A program made the translations under genes and the position numbers. Shown here one piece after another: positions 6,188-8,216 of a stretch of DNA of 8,216 nucleotides. Every line of letters starts with the position of its first letter. Position 1 is the stretch's first letter. The stretch comes from RGIG4079 sp045646905 (GTDB lineage: Bacteria; Bacteroidota; Bacteroidia; Bacteroidales; Muribaculaceae), in the NCBI GenBank assembly GCA_045646905.1, contig JAZRLP010000006.1, positions 1 through 8,216 of the forward strand. The letters run 5' to 3'. The notes under the pieces were generated by a model that was not told the DNA's origin, made no database searches, and was given only the letters and a program-made list of their open reading frames with translations.

Positions 6188-6231
6188 TTTTATCCCAATT
6201 AATATAATTTACAGACTATCTCTCAACTAAA

Positions 6232-6284
6232 GCATAATTATTACACTCGATGGATTCTCCGAGATTTCATTGAGTTAATTATGC
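6232..6284. repeat. Imperfect hairpin between the nuclease gene and the mnmE promoter
   Basis: Outer arms GCATAATTA (6232-6240) and TAATTATGC (6276-6284) are perfect complements. Inner arms ACTCGATG (6245-6252) and CATTGAGT (6268-6275) pair with one G-T wobble. A 4-base TTAC bulge lies on the left side, and the loop is 15 bases. No T tract follows on either strand. The right arm reaches into the expected -33 region of the mnmE promoter. It may end the cysK-nuclease transcript or serve as an operator for mnmE. Confidence 0.5.
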
Positions 6285-6303
6285 ATTATGAATTATTATT
6301 GCG

Positions 6304-6311
6304 TATCTTTG
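6304..6311 (+). promoter_or_regulatory. mnmE -7 promoter box
   Basis: TATCTTTG followed by CA matches TAnnTTTG and the very common TATCTTTGCA form of Bacteroidales promoters. No TTTG lies 19-21 bases upstream; that place holds the end of the hairpin right arm. Transcription would start near 6317-6320, so an ATG at 6323 would have almost no leader; this favours the start at 6362 or 6371. Confidence 0.65.
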
Positions 6312-6361
6312 CACTATAATATATGTGTTGGTTCTTTTTTTGCCAACAAAAATGCAATACG

Positions 6362-7762
6362 ATGATAACAATGACCGATGATACTATATGTGCCATTTCA
6401 ACCCCTGCCGGAGTTGGGGGCATTGCTGTGGCTCGTGTGAGTGGCAAAGATGCCATCTCGCTTGTTGACAAAGTGTGGAAAGGGAAATCGCTCTCAAAGG
6501 CCGACTCTCACACTGCCCATCTTGGCACAATTGTTGACGAAAATGGTGAGGCTATCGACCAGGCAGTAGCCACCGTATTCCGCAACCCTCGTTCATTCAC
6601 TGGCGAAGATGTGGTTGAAATTGCTGTGCATGGTTCTCGTTGGGTGCAACGCGAGTTGATAAATCTGCTCGTGCGCACTGGTTGTCGCATTGCCGATGCT
6701 GGCGAGTTTACCCGTCGTGCCTTTGCTAATGGGCGACTCGACCTTGCCGAAGCCGAAGCCGTGGCCGATGTTATTGCATCATCATCACGCGCCGCTCATC
6801 GCATTGCCATGAGCCAAATGCGTGGCGACTTCTCTCGTCGATTGACCGACCTCCACGACCGATTGCTCGAACTCGCCTCATTGCTCGAACTTGAGCTTGA
6901 CTTTTCGGAGGAGGATGTCGAGTTTGCCTCTCGTCAAAAACTCCTCGCTATTGCACAAGAGATTCACTCGGTCGTTACCCGATTAGCGTCAACCTTTGCC
7001 ACCGGTGCAGCCATTAAAGATGGCGTGCCTGTAGCAATCGTGGGCGAAACAAATGCAGGTAAATCAACTCTCCTTAACCGATTGCTTCACGAGGAACGCG
7101 CCATTGTGAGCGACATTCATGGCACCACTCGCGATGTGATTGAGGATACAATCGAAATCGGCGATACCCTATTCCGTTTCATCGACACTGCCGGACTTCG
7201 TGAAACTACCGATGTAATTGAATCGCTCGGCATCGAACGCACCATAAGCAAACTCACCGATGCCCGCATCGTGCTTTGGGTTATCGATAGCGCAACATCG
7301 GCCGACCAACTCTCATCTGTTGCCGAACGCGTACTTCCACACACTTCGCCCGACCAAACAATCATCGTGGCACTCAACAAAATCGACATCAACGCTCACA
7401 ATGTAGAGGCATTACAAGCGGCTCTTAAGAATATTCTCCCACAAGGAGCAGTTATCGCACCGATTTCAGCCCAACGAGGCGATGAGATTGACGCATTGCA
7501 ACAACACCTCATCAACGCATCGGGCAGCTCCGACATCGCGCCAGGAGAAGTGATGGTGACCAACGCACGCCACTACCAAGCACTCACACGCGCTGGCGAA
7601 TCAATTTCACGTGCCATCGATGGCATCGACATGGGCATATCAGGCGACTTCATAGCGCAAGACGTGCGCGAAACCCTCCACCACCTCGGCGAAATCACCG
7701 GCACCATCACCACCCACGACATCCTCGGCGAAATCTTCTCAAGTTTCTGTATCGGAAAGTAA
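6362..7762 (+). CDS. mnmE: tRNA uridine-5-carboxymethylaminomethyl modification GTPase
   Basis: MnmE (TrmE) works with MnmG to install the (carboxymethyl)aminomethyl group on wobble U34 of certain tRNAs, using a folate carbon and GTP hydrolysis. From ATG 6362 the protein is 466 residues (E. coli 454). Order: N-terminal folate-binding domain (about 1-120, TICAISTPAGVGGIAVARVS), helical domain, then the G domain: P-loop GETNAGKST (228-236), GTTRD (254-258), DTAG (275-278), NKID (339-342), and the C-terminal FCIGK ending with the conserved Cys463. The frame extends to an ATG at 6323, adding 13 residues (MCWFFFCQQKCNT) with no family counterpart and nearly coincident with the expected transcription start; ATG 6371 is an alternative. 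The stop overlaps the next gene's ATG by one base. All motifs intact; rows sampled reach 57% GC. Identification is firm. Confidence 0.96.
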   Translation: MITMTDDTICAISTPAGVGGIAVARVSGKDAISLVDKVWKGKSLSKADSHTAHLGTIVDENGEAIDQAVATVFRNPRSFTGEDVVEIAVHGSRWVQRELINLLVRTGCRIADAGEFTRRAFANGRLDLAEAEAVADVIASSSRAAHRIAMSQMRGDFSRRLTDLHDRLLELASLLELELDFSEEDVEFASRQKLLAIAQEIHSVVTRLASTFATGAAIKDGVPVAIVGETNAGKSTLLNRLLHEERAIVSDIHGTTRDVIEDTIEIGDTLFRFIDTAGLRETTDVIESLGIERTISKLTDARIVLWVIDSATSADQLSSVAERVLPHTSPDQTIIVALNKIDINAHNVEALQAALKNILPQGAVIAPISAQRGDEIDALQQHLINASGSSDIAPGEVMVTNARHYQALTRAGESISRAIDGIDMGISGDFIAQDVRETLHHLGEITGTITTHDILGEIFSSFCIGK

Positions 7763-8216
7763 TGGATAAAAAAATGAAAAAGATTATTAAATATTTCTTA
7801 ATCGTAGTGTTAAGCATTCTAATTCTTTTAGGCTTGACTATTCTACTCTGTCGAACCATATTCAAAGATGAATTGATTGAATATGTAATCAAACTAGAAC
7901 AAGAAGAACAAAAACAGATTCAATCGTATTATGTATCAGAAATACCTGTTGAACCAAAATACTTTGCGGAAGATTTCAAGAGTATTAACGATATAGTTTC
8001 TGAGAACTGCTCATTGAGCAAGCATAAAAGTTATGATATTGACTCTCTTTACAACTTATTCGCTAATCGAATAGAAAATGAGTCTATGACAAAAGCCGAT
8101 TATGGATTACTACTTCGCGAATATTTTGCAGCATTAAATATAGGTCATGCAGGAGTAATGCTCACACTTCATTCTGCAGAATATTATCCGACAATTGTAG
8201 AGAATAGATTGTTTAT
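7762..8216 (+). CDS. Membrane-anchored protein, possibly S41-type peptidase, 5' part only
   Basis: The ATG shares its A with the mnmE stop (TAATG), and the frame then stays open for 151 codons to the window edge. The N-terminus is MDKKMKKIIKYF, then one strongly hydrophobic segment (about 12-30) with no convincing lipobox before Cys30, so a single signal-anchor with the rest outside the membrane is likely. A charged Glu/Gln-rich stretch follows (about 45-53). Residues 95-130 (SLYNLFAN... then LLREYFAALNIGHAGV) resemble the region ahead of the catalytic domain in S41 tail-specific proteases, where a helix ends in a conserved LxxGH/DxH segment. The catalytic Ser/Lys would lie beyond 8216, so the call is tentative. 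A sampled row is 33% GC, far below mnmE; ATG 7774 is an alternative start. Translation is probably coupled to mnmE. Confidence 0.6.
   Translation, partial: MDKKMKKIIKYFLIVVLSILILLGLTILLCRTIFKDELIEYVIKLEQEEQKQIQSYYVSEIPVEPKYFAEDFKSINDIVSENCSLSKHKSYDIDSLYNLFANRIENESMTKADYGLLLREYFAALNIGHAGVMLTLHSAEYYPTIVENRLF

Noticed and set aside
6323..6361. Longer mnmE start at 6323
   Set aside because: It lies 12 bases after the -7 box, where transcription is only just starting, and adds a Cys/Phe-rich segment absent from MnmE.

Overview
The window looks like a piece of a Bacteroidales chromosome, plausibly from a gut Muribaculaceae or Prevotella-like lineage. This rests on promoter-like TAnnTTTG boxes (TAATTTTG, TAAATTTG, TATCTTTG) upstream of four genes, the scarcity of Shine-Dalgarno sequences, A-rich leaders, and protein variants such as the GETNAGKS P-loop in MnmE. 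The species cannot be named from this sequence alone.

Layout, left to right. Positions 1-170 carry the 3' end of an IS110-family transposase running in from outside the window. A PAP2-type membrane phosphatase gene follows on + (318-1031). It converges, with only 16 bases between, on a minus-strand pair: pepT (tripeptidase, start 3169) followed by miaA (tRNA A37 dimethylallyltransferase). miaA starts at a TTG lying inside the end of pepT. Upstream of the pepT promoter sits a minus-strand intrinsic terminator (3308-3347). It closes an AT-rich orphan gene (3373-3924) whose N-terminal half carries a NADAR-like signature. A 403-base G-poor divergent spacer (3925-4327) separates this gene from cysK; it holds a perfect 15-base palindrome, a C8 tract and a very good cysK promoter. 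cysK (4328-5257) is followed at 45 bases by a secreted or membrane-anchored NUC1-type DNA/RNA endonuclease (5303-6187). A 53-base imperfect hairpin and a TATCTTTG box precede mnmE (tRNA U34 modification GTPase). The mnmE stop overlaps the start of an AT-rich membrane-anchored protein, possibly an S41-type peptidase, that leaves the window at 8216.

Most genes are housekeeping: tRNA modification (miaA, mnmE), peptide turnover (pepT), cysteine synthesis (cysK) and lipid phosphate metabolism (PAP2). The accessory signal is the IS110 end, the NADAR-like gene with its unusual spacer, and the AT-rich gene after mnmE. I found no tRNA, rRNA, CRISPR array or complete mobile element. The best candidate for under-described biology is the NADAR-like gene, which has no obvious partner toxin in the window.
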